A stretch of 64,000 bases of DNA, taken from contig NZ_WHOH01000001.1 in the NCBI RefSeq assembly GCF_009741735.1, positions 1,054,001 through 1,118,000 on the forward strand, written 5' to 3'. Position 1 is the stretch's first letter. Each line of letters opens with the position of its first letter. Below are positions 22,391 through 31,961 of the stretch, piece by piece. The notes under the pieces were generated by a model, which saw nothing but the letters and a program-made list of their open reading frames with translations, ran no database searches and was not told the DNA's origin. The position numbers were made by a program, and so were the translations under genes. This stretch comes from Lentibacillus sp. JNUCC-1. Its GTDB lineage: Bacteria > Bacillota > Bacilli > Bacillales > Amphibacillaceae.

Positions 22391-24640
22391 TTATTTACTG
22401 TGCATTTTTCTGTATTGTCCTGGAGTCATTCCTTCTATTTTCTTAAACTCACGGGTGAAATTTGACACGTCCCGGTATCCCACATCCGTGATAATATCTT
22501 TGATTAATTGATTACTGGACAGCAATTGTTTTTTTACTTCCTCAAGACGGAGGGAAAATACATAGTTAGAAAATGTTGATCCAAATTGCTCTTTGATGAA
22601 ACGGCTCAAATAAGGTACAGATAATTTGAATTCTGCTGCTAATTTTTCGAGACTCATATCGTAGGCTTTAAAGTTGTTATGGATATAATCTGTCATTTTA
22701 ACCACGAGTTGCTCGTTAAAATTTGATTTTTTCGTAACAACTATACGACAAACTTGATCAATCATGTTGTGTAGATCTTTTTTCAGCTCTCTCGGATTTG
22801 AAAAATTGACAACTTGTTCAATGTCTGTAACTTCTTCTGCAATCCCCAAATCAATAATGGTTTTAACAATAGTATTTACAATGTCGAAATACACAGCTTT
22901 CATATAATTCATTTGTATGCTTGATTGGTGTACAGATGCAAAGATATTCTCTAAAGCCTCGTTAGCTACCTCATGATTCCCTTGTCTTATACTCTGAGTT
23001 AATTTCGTCAGTTCTTCATGTGGATAGCTGATTTCTTTAGTCTCATTTACGTCCCGGTCTTGATAAAAAGCAATTACACCGGCTTCAACTTGATCTGTAC
23101 TGTGTTGCAGATGGGTGTTCATTGCTGCCAATGCCTCAATATACGACCTGTTCAACAATCGTAGATCCTGATAAGGAAGACCTGCACTCATATTAGGACT
23201 TAAGGTAAATGTCTCGTATATATTTTCATTAATCACTGTGATGATCTCTTTACGCTTTTGAACGGTGCTCTCCAATGAATAGCTGGTGGATATAATCAAG
23301 GCAAGAGCGTTTTCTAACGAATCCACCGCATGAATCTTAATACCTGATATTTCTGTTGTCTCAAGGTACATAATAAGTTCTTCCTGAAGTGATAATTGGT
23401 CCCGGTCATAATCACCTAAAGCCGGAAGCTGTACAATTGCTACAATATAAGCGCCTTTATACATCGATATATTTAAAATCTTGAAAAGCTCTTCATAATC
23501 CTGTTCTAGGTTGACGTTCCCTTTGAGCAATTTAAGTAAAATTTGTTCTCGTGCATATGGCTTTTGCATCATCATGGCACTACTCAAGTTTTCATTTTGT
23601 TCATAAATTTCTGAAATAGCATCATCGAGAAGGGTGAATTCATTTTTACTCAAGCTCTTTTCAGAAGGGTCTTTATAATTCATTTTGCTTATAAGCTTAT
23701 GAATAGGCTTGTATTGACGATTTCCAAGAAAAATAGCAATGATGAAACCTGAGATCAATAATAAGACTAGTAAACTAGCAAAAAGCAGCTTTTGCATAAG
23801 GAAAACCTTGTCAAATTCCTTCATATTAATAATTGAAACAACGCTCCAGTCATTGTACTCCGATGCGACAGTTGAGATAAAATAAGTTTTTCCTTTGTAT
23901 TTAAGCTTTTGTTCTGCGTTCTTTTTTTGAATTGCTTTATTCAACAGACCAGTATTGATGTTCTCGTCTTGTTGAGATGATAAAATCACATCATTTGTAG
24001 CGTCCAAAAGATAGGCATTCCCCTGGAAATCATTCAAAATACTCTCCAGAGATTGGGTTACTGTAGATTCTTGTAAGGTATATACGACCGCTCCGTACGG
24101 GTTTGGATTACCAGTTGGTATGGGGTGGATGGATATAAGAGTATGGTCAAGTAAGAATGTTTCATTTGTTGTCGTTCGGATTTTTTTCTTGAAGTCCTTC
24201 ATGGCCCATTGCGAAAAAGGTGTAACATTTTCAAGCAAGGTGTTCAGATGATAGGATCCCTCAGAGGAGAATATGTTATCATCTCCTCGATAGTACAGGT
24301 AAATGTTTTTTAGTATTGCACTATTGTCTTTATAATTCTTAAGTTGAGTGATCGCTTCTTTGCTGTAATAATCATGATTGACCGAATAGGGCGTGAGATG
24401 ATAGTCATTTGCAATTCTGGCGGCAATCTGGTCAAGTTCTTTAAACCGTTCAGTTGTGTAACGTTCTGTCTGCTGTGCTTTGTTCTGAATAGAATCCTTT
24501 GCCTGATCACGAAGATCCGCTATTGAATTATGATACAAAAAGACACTCATAAGCGCGAAAGGAACAATAAAAACAAATAGATAAGATAAGGTATATTTTA
24601 AGAATAATTGTGAGCGAAGTCTTTTTATAAGCGTTTTCAT
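22391..24640 (-). CDS. Membrane-bound AraC-family regulator with extracellular sensor domain
   Basis: A 749-residue one-component regulator. Two membrane helices (about residues 12-36 and 282-305) enclose an extracellular sensor region of the Cache type. The cytoplasmic part ends in an AraC double helix-turn-helix (final ~100 residues, SVPYLSRFIKEQFGSTFSNYV and VGYRDVSNFTREFKKIEG). The layout matches YesS/YtdP-type regulators that sit next to Lpl-type importers and activate them. The ATG at 24640 is preceded by GAGGGGGG; the longer frame to 24661 has no ribosome site. It ends at a terminator and lies between the DUF624 gene and the importer promoter with its two 16-bp repeats. The inducing ligand is probably outside the cell. 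Confidence 0.9.
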   Translation of the reverse strand: MKTLIKRLRSQLFLKYTLSYLFVFIVPFALMSVFLYHNSIADLRDQAKDSIQNKAQQTERYTTERFKELDQIAARIANDYHLTPYSVNHDYYSKEAITQLKNYKDNSAILKNIYLYYRGDDNIFSSEGSYHLNTLLENVTPFSQWAMKDFKKKIRTTTNETFLLDHTLISIHPIPTGNPNPYGAVVYTLQESTVTQSLESILNDFQGNAYLLDATNDVILSSQQDENINTGLLNKAIQKKNAEQKLKYKGKTYFISTVASEYNDWSVVSIINMKEFDKVFLMQKLLFASLLVLLLISGFIIAIFLGNRQYKPIHKLISKMNYKDPSEKSLSKNEFTLLDDAISEIYEQNENLSSAMMMQKPYAREQILLKLLKGNVNLEQDYEELFKILNISMYKGAYIVAIVQLPALGDYDRDQLSLQEELIMYLETTEISGIKIHAVDSLENALALIISTSYSLESTVQKRKEIITVINENIYETFTLSPNMSAGLPYQDLRLLNRSYIEALAAMNTHLQHSTDQVEAGVIAFYQDRDVNETKEISYPHEELTKLTQSIRQGNHEVANEALENIFASVHQSSIQMNYMKAVYFDIVNTIVKTIIDLGIAEEVTDIEQVVNFSNPRELKKDLHNMIDQVCRIVVTKKSNFNEQLVVKMTDYIHNNFKAYDMSLEKLAAEFKLSVPYLSRFIKEQFGSTFSNYVFSLRLEEVKKQLLSSNQLIKDIITDVGYRDVSNFTREFKKIEGMTPGQYRKMHSK

Positions 24641-24664
24641 TGTCTGCCCCCCTCTACGCAAGAA

Positions 24665-25285
24665 TCACGGGTTCTTTTTCTGTTGCACTTTATTAAACGC
24701 ACTATAGGCAATACGCATCGTCGGATATGCAATAGCGGACATGCCCATAAATACAAACACAACCGGTAACAGTGCAAACAAATAGTATAAAATAATCATG
24801 CACACGATCATACCAATTGTTTCTAAAGGGTTGGAAAGCATTAACAAGAATGATTGTTTAATATATTGCATGGCTTTTAATTCATAATGTACGAACGTTG
24901 GGAATATGTAGCATAATGTCAGCACGTAAACCAAAATAATACCCAACAAAATGATGTGAAGAAAGAAAGAATTCAAAAGCGATTTAGAAATAAAGTAGTC
25001 ATAGCTCAAAAACAAGCCGATCAGAAACATTACATATCCTAGACCATTCACTTTCAGAAAGTATCCTTTATAATTCGCTAGAAAAGTTTTAAAAATGGGG
25101 ACATCATAATCATATTCCGTCCATTTTCTGACGACCGCATACACCCCCGCGGTGGCAGGGAATAAACCAAATAAAACCAGTCCAAGCAACGTAAACGCCA
25201 CCCAAAGCACTTGCAGATACATCAATTTAAACAACCAATTCCCTATATCATAAACCCATTTAAAGGCACCGTTGAGATTATTCAT
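24665..25285 (-). CDS. DUF624 (YesL-like) membrane protein
   Basis: A 206-residue protein with about five membrane helices, starting MNNLNGAFKWVYDIGNWLFKL, followed by LLGLVLFGLFPATAGVYAVVRKW, a typical YesL/DUF624 signature. These proteins are nearly always encoded beside Lpl/Yes-type importers and AraC or two-component regulators; their biochemical role is unknown. It precedes the AraC regulator by 24 bases and probably shares its message, driven by the promoter at 25324-25351. Confidence 0.85.
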   Translation of the reverse strand: MNNLNGAFKWVYDIGNWLFKLMYLQVLWVAFTLLGLVLFGLFPATAGVYAVVRKWTEYDYDVPIFKTFLANYKGYFLKVNGLGYVMFLIGLFLSYDYFISKSLLNSFFLHIILLGIILVYVLTLCYIFPTFVHYELKAMQYIKQSFLLMLSNPLETIGMIVCMIILYYLFALLPVVFVFMGMSAIAYPTMRIAYSAFNKVQQKKNP

Positions 25286-25323
25286 AACATCACCTGCTTC
25301 AATTCATAAAAATACACCTTATA

Positions 25324-25351
25324 ATCATAAAACTTTCGCGAAATTTGTCAA
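25324..25351 (-). promoter_or_regulatory. Sigma-A-type promoter of the DUF624-regulator unit
   Basis: On the minus strand -35 TTGACA (25346-25351), a 16-base spacer and -10 TATGAT (25324-25329). A small palindrome TTTCGCGAAA lies in the spacer. Confidence 0.6.
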
Positions 25352-25393
25352 TAGGGATCTTGTCCCACATAAAACAGTCACCTTTATGAAAGA

Positions 25394-25428
25394 GCCAGGC
25401 CCCAAGTTAAAAGTCTTAGGGGCCTGGC
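25394..25428. terminator. GC-rich stem-loop after GH125
   Basis: GCCAGGCCCC (25394-25403) and GGGGCCTGGC (25419-25428) form a perfect 10-bp stem. The tail on the minus strand is CTCTTTC, a weak T-run. It shares the core CAGGCCCC with the stem after glpK (46673-46711). Confidence 0.6.
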
Positions 25429-25449
25429 CTTCATGATTCAGCATGCCAC

Positions 25450-26751
25450 TTATCTATCAGTCAATGGGCTCCCTTTCACCCGGATGCCACATTGGCTCAG
25501 TACAAACTCACTGAACATCGAGTTTGACCAACAAAACCACGGACGCGTGAACTGAGCCGGATCATCCACATCGAAACCTTCATGCATGAAGTTCGTGCCG
25601 CCGTCAGTTGTCTTAAACGTCTCTAAGATCTGCGCTTTTTCTTCTGAAGTTGCAGCAGTCATACCCTGAATCGAGAGTGCTATATGCCAAATATAGCGTT
25701 CAGGCGTATGCGGGCTTCCCACGCCGGCTGCTACTTTGCCTTCATAATAATACGGGTTCGCATCACTTAAAATGAACCGGCGCGTGTTTTGATAAACTGG
25801 ATCATTCACATCACAATAGCCGAGATATGGCATGGATAACAGACTTGGCACATTTGCATCATCCATCAAAACATGGTTGCCGAGTCCGTCTGTTTCATAT
25901 GCATAAATCGTGCCAAAGTCAGGATGCTCAACAGTGCCATATTGCTGGATGCCGCCATTGATTTCCTCTCGCAGATCGCGAGCGTTTTGCGCAAGTGCTT
26001 CATCTCCCAAAACGTCCATCGCAATGTCAGCCAAATAGTCCAGAACCACGACAGCAAACATATTCGCCGGTACAAGATAACCATATTTACAAGCATCATC
26101 ACTCGGGCGGAATCCTGACCAGGTCATACCCGTGTATCCGACTGGTGCGCCGTAGCCGTCATGGGACAACGTATCCTGAGGCGGACAGTTGTCACGGACG
26201 AAATGATAGTCAGACTCAGCGTGATTCTGCTCTACTTTCCACGTATCGAAAATTGCCACCGCCGCTGTCTTGAACGTATCATTGAAATGATCTGTCCGGC
26301 CAGTCGCCTTCCAGAATAAATACGCCAACTGGATCGGATAGCAGAGAGAATCGATTTCGTACTTCCGCTCCCATAAAAGCGGGGTCATCTCAGTTTGATC
26401 ATCGTGATACCTGTTCCCGTTCGCCTTTTCATTGAACGCATTGGCGTATGGATCATGAATAATAAATTCCATTTGCTTTTGAATAACACCCTGAATCATA
26501 TCAGCCATAGCAGGATCGGTTTCCGCCAGCAGCAAATACGGTCTCACTTGCGCCGCTGAATCCCGCAGCCACATGGCCGGGATGTCGCCAGTAATGACAA
26601 AGGTGGTGCCATCATCTTGTGGGCGAATCGTTGTTTCATAGGTGTTTGAAAAGCAGTTCGCGAACATCGTGCGTAGTTTCTCGTCATCAGCAAAACACTC
26701 GTCAACCTTCGCAATCATTGCTTCCATCGAATCTGGTAATTGCTTTCCCAT
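25450..26751 (-). CDS. GH125 exo-alpha-1,6-mannosidase
   Basis: A 433-residue enzyme of family GH125, which removes alpha-1,6-linked mannose, for example from the core of N-glycans. Family features are GDIPAMWLRDSAAQVRPYL at residues 55-73, the acid candidate in FRPSDDACKYGYLVP (Asp218/219), and the base candidate in NFMHEGFDVDDP near the C-terminus. There is no signal peptide. It lies 71 bases after the second GH38 gene on the same strand. A GH38 plus GH125 pair is a common set for trimming high-mannose chains in Firmicutes. A weak GGGGCCC hairpin lies between the two genes. Confidence 0.93.
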   Translation of the reverse strand: MGKQLPDSMEAMIAKVDECFADDEKLRTMFANCFSNTYETTIRPQDDGTTFVITGDIPAMWLRDSAAQVRPYLLLAETDPAMADMIQGVIQKQMEFIIHDPYANAFNEKANGNRYHDDQTEMTPLLWERKYEIDSLCYPIQLAYLFWKATGRTDHFNDTFKTAAVAIFDTWKVEQNHAESDYHFVRDNCPPQDTLSHDGYGAPVGYTGMTWSGFRPSDDACKYGYLVPANMFAVVVLDYLADIAMDVLGDEALAQNARDLREEINGGIQQYGTVEHPDFGTIYAYETDGLGNHVLMDDANVPSLLSMPYLGYCDVNDPVYQNTRRFILSDANPYYYEGKVAAGVGSPHTPERYIWHIALSIQGMTAATSEEKAQILETFKTTDGGTNFMHEGFDVDDPAQFTRPWFCWSNSMFSEFVLSQCGIRVKGSPLTDR

Positions 26752-26822
26752 ATCAAAAAGCTCCTCTACTCATCATATAAGACAAAAATTAGTATTAGGG
26801 GGCAGGGCCCCTCTGATATAAT

Positions 26823-29531
26823 CTAGTTTTTAAACCCTACTGTTACGATCTCATGGCCGCGGACGGGCAAGGTAGCGTTGTGTTCTGAGTCTATGTTCAG
26901 ATCACCAATGTTTTCTTCAATAATATTACTCTTGTAGGCCTTCCCCTTCCCTGAAATCTTTAGTTTGAGCTCTTCCGCTTCCGAATTCAGATTAAACCAA
27001 CGGAGCAGCACATCACCGCTCAACTGAGATACTTTCAGCGACGAAAACGCAAGCGTGTCGCCTTCCCATTTTATGAATGAACCAGCTGGTGCAAGTGTAC
27101 CTTCATGAATGGATGCTTGACTGACAGACAACGGCACCTGATACTGATAAGCTTGCTGGTAACTTTCATTAGCATCCCCGCCGTATGGATAAATCGCATA
27201 TGAAACAGTTTGCTCACCGAGACACTGTGCTTCCGGTGTTGGGAAATAGCCCCAGTCGCCCATTTCTCCAACTGAGCGATGCAGCGTTACAGCGATCGTG
27301 TTATGCGCATCTCGCAAGACTTCATACTCATTCAATCCATAGTTGGCAACCGTCAACCCTGCCTCGTCATTTCCAACAGAAACAAAATCCTGCTGGTGCT
27401 GAGAGTTATCAGGGTTAGTCCACTCCTCAGAAGGTTTATTCGGACGCTCCACCACTTCGAAAATAGAGTCAGCTTTGTGATGGTCTGTCTCAATACCAGT
27501 TGGGAACAATGCACGTAAGCGATGATCTTTCGCCTGGTTGTTGAAAGATGCCTCAACCTGAACACCTTTACCATGTTTCTCAAGTGATACACGCGTTGTG
27601 ATAGTAAACGGCACCGTCTTTTCCGATCGGCCTGCTTTTCTCACATTAAATCCTACAAGCTCCTGCTGTTCCTTCTCAAGTAAGTCATCAGCGCTCTCAG
27701 GCAGCGCCCACTCATGTGTAATGACGTAGGTCGCGCGGTATGACGTATCTTCTACCAATTCAATGTTGGCAGGCAAGTCTTTCGTGGTGAGCGGCACCTC
27801 GCCGTCAGGCTTCTTGTACATGTATTCATTACCAATGTCACCAGTATCTTCATAAACTCCAAGTTGCTCGAATGTGCGCCCAGTCTTTTTATCTGAAACT
27901 GTAAGGGAACCGTTTCCTTCAATCTGTACGTGCAGGTGGTCATTAGCCATCTGATACTTAGCTGGCACAAGGCTGGCGCTTTCCACCGCTCCATCGACAT
28001 TATCTGCAGGCACAAGGGCGAATGTTTTATACCCAAGCGCAGACACGCCTTTTGCTTCAAAAGTCACCTTCACTCGACGCGCCATGTACGGCTGTCGGAA
28101 GCGATCGTTTGGCAGGTCATAGTCAAAGTGAATGCCAAGATCTTCCATGGAAAACGCAAAAGCCTGACCACTATGATCAACAAGTTTCATGGCACCAAGG
28201 TCAAATGCTTTCAATGCCTCTTTATTAACCCCGTCAGCAAAATATTCACGCTTCACATCGAGCGTTACCGACAGTACACCTGTGCGTTCATAGCCGCTCG
28301 TATTATACACTACAAACGGCAAGGCATGCTCATTTTCAAAGCACGTGGTGTCAACATGCGCTGTGATTGCTGTTAGAGACGCGTCAATCAGCGTTTCCGT
28401 TACATGCCGGCTGTCGGAAAAACGTGTCACCATGTTTCGGTGCACTTCATCAACGCTGCACCCGCAAATGCTATCATGCGGATGGTTTTGCATTAATTTC
28501 TTCCAAGCGTATTCGAGTTTGTGATGGTTATATGGTTCCCCTAGCATATGAGCAAATGTCTCTAGCGGCTCTGCTACCTTGGCAAGCAATGTTTCACCTG
28601 TTCGATTCATTTGCTTCAAATACACGCGCGAAGAAGCCGTGTTCACCAGCGTTCCCCAGCCGTCTGTCTGCTGGCTCCGCAATTCGCCTTCCACCGTTTT
28701 CAAATCATCGGGCAAAGTCTTCACCAAATCAGCGACATAATCATTAAAATTAGAATGCTTGAACGTCACTTCTGGATACAATTTTTCCGCCGTCTGTATT
28801 GCTTCCGGCAAATCGGTCTGGATTGGCTGATGGTCACATCCGTTCATCATGAGCATATGGGGACTGGCTGCGTATTTTTCAAGGGCAGCAAAATGGCTTT
28901 CCCAATATGCAGAAGCCTGTTTTTCATCAACAGGCACTTCATTGCCATTGCAATACCAATTTGCAAAAAGAATTCCATATACCTTTGAACCATCAGGGGC
29001 CTGCCAGTACATCTCAGAATAGGGAGATTCGAAACTGTCCGACTCTATCACCTTATTATTGAAGCCAGTCGGTTTAACCCCACGGCCAAACACTGCATTG
29101 TTAATGCCTGCCTGACTCATCAGCTGTGGCGCCTGTCCAATATTGCCGAACGAATCCGGAAAATAACCCACCTTGGCGATATTTCCCCATTGCTTTGAAT
29201 CCTTCATGCCATACTGCAGATTGCGTACGTTTGACTCACTGCTTGTCAAAAATTCATCCTGCAAAATGTACCATGGTCCAATATGAATCTGGCCTTTTTG
29301 AATCGCCTGTTCCAATTCTTCTCTTTTTTCCGGACGGACTTGCAAATAGTCATCCAGAATAATTGTCTGTCCATCCAGATGAAAACTTTTATAGCCAGGC
29401 TTTGTTTTAAGCGTTTCAAGGAGCGTATCCATTAAATCAATCAGCTGCATATGATGCTTTTCATACGGCAAATACCATTCTCTGTCCCAGTGGGTATGAG
29501 ATATAATGTGAATCTGTTTATCTTGTGTCAT
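26823..29531 (-). CDS. GH38 alpha-mannosidase (MngB-like)
   Basis: A 902-residue alpha-mannosidase. The zinc site HTHWDREW (His12, Asp16) is at the very N-terminus, and the nucleophile lies in GYFPDSFGN (about Asp126). DSICGCSVDEVH follows in the helical domain, then beta-sandwich domains. The start is the ATG at 29531, ten bases after GGAGG; the frame extends to 29543 but that part overlaps the ribosome site. Unlike the GH38 at 15360-18482 it has no N-terminal extension and resembles enzymes acting on alpha-1,3- or alpha-1,6-mannosides or 2-O-glyceryl mannoside. It follows the ROK kinase by 53 bases, in a gap with half-sites resembling the locus palindrome. Confidence 0.92.
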   Translation of the reverse strand: MTQDKQIHIISHTHWDREWYLPYEKHHMQLIDLMDTLLETLKTKPGYKSFHLDGQTIILDDYLQVRPEKREELEQAIQKGQIHIGPWYILQDEFLTSSESNVRNLQYGMKDSKQWGNIAKVGYFPDSFGNIGQAPQLMSQAGINNAVFGRGVKPTGFNNKVIESDSFESPYSEMYWQAPDGSKVYGILFANWYCNGNEVPVDEKQASAYWESHFAALEKYAASPHMLMMNGCDHQPIQTDLPEAIQTAEKLYPEVTFKHSNFNDYVADLVKTLPDDLKTVEGELRSQQTDGWGTLVNTASSRVYLKQMNRTGETLLAKVAEPLETFAHMLGEPYNHHKLEYAWKKLMQNHPHDSICGCSVDEVHRNMVTRFSDSRHVTETLIDASLTAITAHVDTTCFENEHALPFVVYNTSGYERTGVLSVTLDVKREYFADGVNKEALKAFDLGAMKLVDHSGQAFAFSMEDLGIHFDYDLPNDRFRQPYMARRVKVTFEAKGVSALGYKTFALVPADNVDGAVESASLVPAKYQMANDHLHVQIEGNGSLTVSDKKTGRTFEQLGVYEDTGDIGNEYMYKKPDGEVPLTTKDLPANIELVEDTSYRATYVITHEWALPESADDLLEKEQQELVGFNVRKAGRSEKTVPFTITTRVSLEKHGKGVQVEASFNNQAKDHRLRALFPTGIETDHHKADSIFEVVERPNKPSEEWTNPDNSQHQQDFVSVGNDEAGLTVANYGLNEYEVLRDAHNTIAVTLHRSVGEMGDWGYFPTPEAQCLGEQTVSYAIYPYGGDANESYQQAYQYQVPLSVSQASIHEGTLAPAGSFIKWEGDTLAFSSLKVSQLSGDVLLRWFNLNSEAEELKLKISGKGKAYKSNIIEENIGDLNIDSEHNATLPVRGHEIVTVGFKN

Positions 29532-29549
29532 AAGTTCCTCCATTAAGCT

Positions 29550-29580
29550 ATTATTTAAGTTGAATTAAGAGTTTAATAAT
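29550..29580. promoter_or_regulatory. Degenerate palindrome half-sites before GH38
   Basis: ATTATTTAA (29550-29558) and TTTAATAAT (29572-29580) are arm-like copies of the locus palindrome, but the spacer is 13 rather than 5 bases. A 13-base string AAGTTGAATTAAG between them also occurs in the fucosidase promoter region (3812-3824). This may be a weak or decayed operator. Confidence 0.3.
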
Positions 29581-29584
29581 ATTT

Positions 29585-30499
29585 TTATTCGAGTTCAAAC
29601 CACAACGCCGCTGCCCCGATCACACCTGGACTCTGTTCAAGCTTGGCTGGAATGATTTCAGTCTGTCTGCCTTTAGGATTTAGTGCATACTGGGCCACAT
29701 AATTCCGGAGCACGCTAAACAGGGGCTCCCCGACTTTCGAAACGCCACCGCCAATGACAATCGCCTCGGTATCAAACGTGTTGATCAATGAAACACAGCC
29801 CGCTGCGAGCCGTTTGAAGACAAGGTTTATGTACGCGACAATCTCAGGTTCACCTTCGTGATAGAGGTCAAATACTTCAGCTGTCGTCAGAGAACGACCT
29901 GCAATCTCAGACCCTTTTCGGGCTATAGCAGTCCCTGAGGCAACCAATTCCAGACAGCCTTCCTGACCGCATGTACACTGTCCAAAGGCAGGATCTACGA
30001 CCATATGGCCGATATCTCCCGCATTGCCATTCTGACCTTTCAACAGGTCACCACCGACAATGACACCAGCCCCGATGCCCGTGCTGACAGTCATGTAAAT
30101 GAAATCACTAAACCCTTTTCCGGCACCAATCCATTTCTCGGCTAATGCGGCGGCGTTCGCGTCGTTTTCCAGGCGAACCGGAATATTAAATTCCGATTTC
30201 ACGAGCTCTACGATAGGAATATCCCGCCAGGCAGGAAGATTTGGCGGACAGGTGATTTCCCCTTTTTTGACGTTCAGCGGCCCCGGTGCACCTATGCCTA
30301 TTCCTTTGATGTCGCCGAAACCTATTTCACATTCTGCAAGCAATTGTTTAATTTCAGCGTTTATCCGCGCAATCATATCTTGTGGTCGTATGGTTTGATC
30401 TGTTTTTATAATCGATTCTTTCTCAATCTGTCCCTCCTGATCAACGGCGGCAATTGCAACTTTGGTGCCTCCGATATCTACCCCAATTGAGTACTTCAT
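29585..30499 (-). CDS. ROK-family sugar kinase
   Basis: A 304-residue cytoplasmic kinase. The ATP-binding loop is DIGGTKVAIAAVD, the catalytic Asp lies in LENDANAAALAEKW, and the ROK zinc site is CTCGQEGCLE with the preceding GDIGHM histidine. Likely substrates are glucose, mannose, N-acetylmannosamine or GlcNAc; in this locus mannose or GlcNAc kinase activity is most useful, but the sequence does not settle it. The ATG at 30499 is seven bases after AAGGAA. It is encoded between the ROK repressor and the GH38 gene, probably in the same message. Confidence 0.9.
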   Translation of the reverse strand: MKYSIGVDIGGTKVAIAAVDQEGQIEKESIIKTDQTIRPQDMIARINAEIKQLLAECEIGFGDIKGIGIGAPGPLNVKKGEITCPPNLPAWRDIPIVELVKSEFNIPVRLENDANAAALAEKWIGAGKGFSDFIYMTVSTGIGAGVIVGGDLLKGQNGNAGDIGHMVVDPAFGQCTCGQEGCLELVASGTAIARKGSEIAGRSLTTAEVFDLYHEGEPEIVAYINLVFKRLAAGCVSLINTFDTEAIVIGGGVSKVGEPLFSVLRNYVAQYALNPKGRQTEIIPAKLEQSPGVIGAAALWFELE

Positions 30500-30544
30500 G
30501 GTCATCTTCCTTTCGATTTTATGGCAAGCACAAAATGGCTCTCA

Positions 30545-31760
30545 TCAAACACGCATAACAGTGGTCTCTGGAGTGTCAAATACCCACTGCTGAATGATCG
30601 CTGCTGCTCCGATCAGTCCTGACTGCTCGCCAAAGCTGGATTTAATGAAGGGGATATTCTTCGTTTGCGGTGAAAATGTCCTTGCCTTTGCGATTTTTTC
30701 TGCAGTTTGAATGGTTTGAGGATAAATATCAATTACTTCCCCGCCAAAGATCACCCGGTCCGGTGCCAACAGATTAATGACGTTCGCTACCCCAAGTCCC
30801 AGATACCTGGCCGCTTCCTCCAATAAATCATTTGCGAGCCTGTCCCCTTCTTGTGCATGCTGAGCTATCATTTTCAAAGTGATAGGGGCTGCTTCTGCTT
30901 CAAATGAAGAAAGAGAGCTCTCCACACCGCGGCGAATTTCTTCTTGCATTCGGCGTTTAATCGCAATCCCGGATGACAGTGTTTCTAAACAACCGTAGTT
31001 TCCGCAATTGCATGATGGGCCATCAATATCAATCGACATATGCCCAATTTCACCGGCACCGTTTCCAAAACCTCGGTGTATTCTTGATTGGACAATCACC
31101 CCGCCACCAAGCCCTCATCATCAAATATGTACAGGATGCTTTCATTTGAAGGCACATGTCCAAACCATTGCTCAGCTAGTGCTACGGCATTTGCGTCTTT
31201 TTCCAGAATAGTTTTCAGCTGATACCGCTCTTCAAGCAAAGCCTTAATATCCAGATTAACCACGCCTTTGAGATTTGGCGGTGTTAACATTCGGCTATCA
31301 CTTTCGTCGATCGGCCCCGGTGCAGACACACCTATACCAGCAATTTCGGTTTGATCATGTTTTTCCAGCAATTGGTCAATCAGCCTGTAAACGGTGTCTA
31401 TTAGTGGTTCAGCACATGTTTCTTCCATCACAACATGGTCAATGATCTCTGCTTTAAGATTCATGACAGCGGCCGAAACCTTTGTAACACCAACGCTAAC
31501 AGAGATGACGTAAACGCTGTTCCAATTCATCGCGTATAAAAGCGGCGGTCGGCCCCTCTAGATTCGCCATAACCTGCCTCTTCAATTACACCGGCTTTAA
31601 GGAGGTCGGCTACAATATTTCCTACCGCCGGAAATGTCAGACCGAATTTCTTGGCAATATCAATCTTCGTGATCGGCCCGAATTTCCGTATTTCTTTCAA
31701 AATGAGCGAACGATTCAATTGTTTCACCGTATCACTGTGGACTACATGAATTGTGGACAT
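30545..31760 (-). CDS. ROK-family transcriptional repressor, XylR/NagC type (two frameshifts as read)
   Basis: After repair this is one 405-residue regulator rather than three fragments. Residues ~10-70 form a winged helix-turn-helix (LNRSLILKEIRKFGPITK, then IAKKFGLTFPAVGNIV), followed by a ROK sugar-binding domain with a Cys cluster CNCGNYGCLET and GAGEIGHM. The breaks are at 31553-31556 (one G more gives ESRGGRPPLLYAMNW) and at 31112-31114 (one G more gives DEGLGGGVIVQS). The ATG at 31760 has AGGAG upstream. The sugar-kinase ATP loop is degenerate (SVSVGVTKVSAAV), as usual for regulators. It is divergent from the large hydrolase gene and has a palindrome right before its own start, pointing to autoregulation. 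Its inducer is probably a sugar released by this pathway. Confidence 0.87.
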
Positions 31761-31779
31761 GGTCATCTCCTTTTTGTGC

Positions 31780-31802
31780 CTTATTTAATTAAATGTTATA
31801 AG
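31780..31802. promoter_or_regulatory. Operator-like palindrome, copy 3 (ROK repressor candidate)
   Basis: CTTATTTAA-N5-TGTTATAAG matches the locus consensus at 15 of 18 arm positions. It lies 20 bases before the ROK repressor's ATG, and exactly 83 bp from copy 4. Confidence 0.58.
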
Positions 31803-31808
31803 GTAGCC

Positions 31809-31824
31809 ATTCAATCGCTTTCAT
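31809..31824. promoter_or_regulatory. cre-like site between the ROK and hydrolase genes
   Basis: On the minus strand ATGAAAGCGATTGAAT fits the CcpA cre consensus with one mismatch (A for the second C). It lies between operator copies 3 and 4. Confidence 0.42.
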
Positions 31825-31843
31825 AAATGCGGAATATATTTAA

Positions 31844-31885
31844 TTGACTTTTAAAGGCCAATCTTATTAAACTAGATTTAATAAG
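31844..31885 (+). promoter_or_regulatory. Promoter region with operator copy 4 upstream of the GH-A hydrolase
   Basis: A -35-like TTGACT (31844-31849) is followed by a perfect palindrome CTTATTAAA-ctaga-TTTAATAAG (31863-31885), which covers the place where the -10 must lie. This is the classical position for a repressor site. The arms are identical to those at 3927-3949. Confidence 0.68.
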
Positions 31886-31961
31886 TAAAGTATATCATGT
31901 TGCAGGCATAATTCAAGTCCAAGATAAATTGGATATTTTACATATCACTGGAGGTTTTCAC

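Noticed and set aside
26793..26814. Terminator between GH38 and GH125
   Set aside because: The GGGGCCC hairpin has a very short stem, and the T-rich stretch is offset; the genes are probably co-transcribed.
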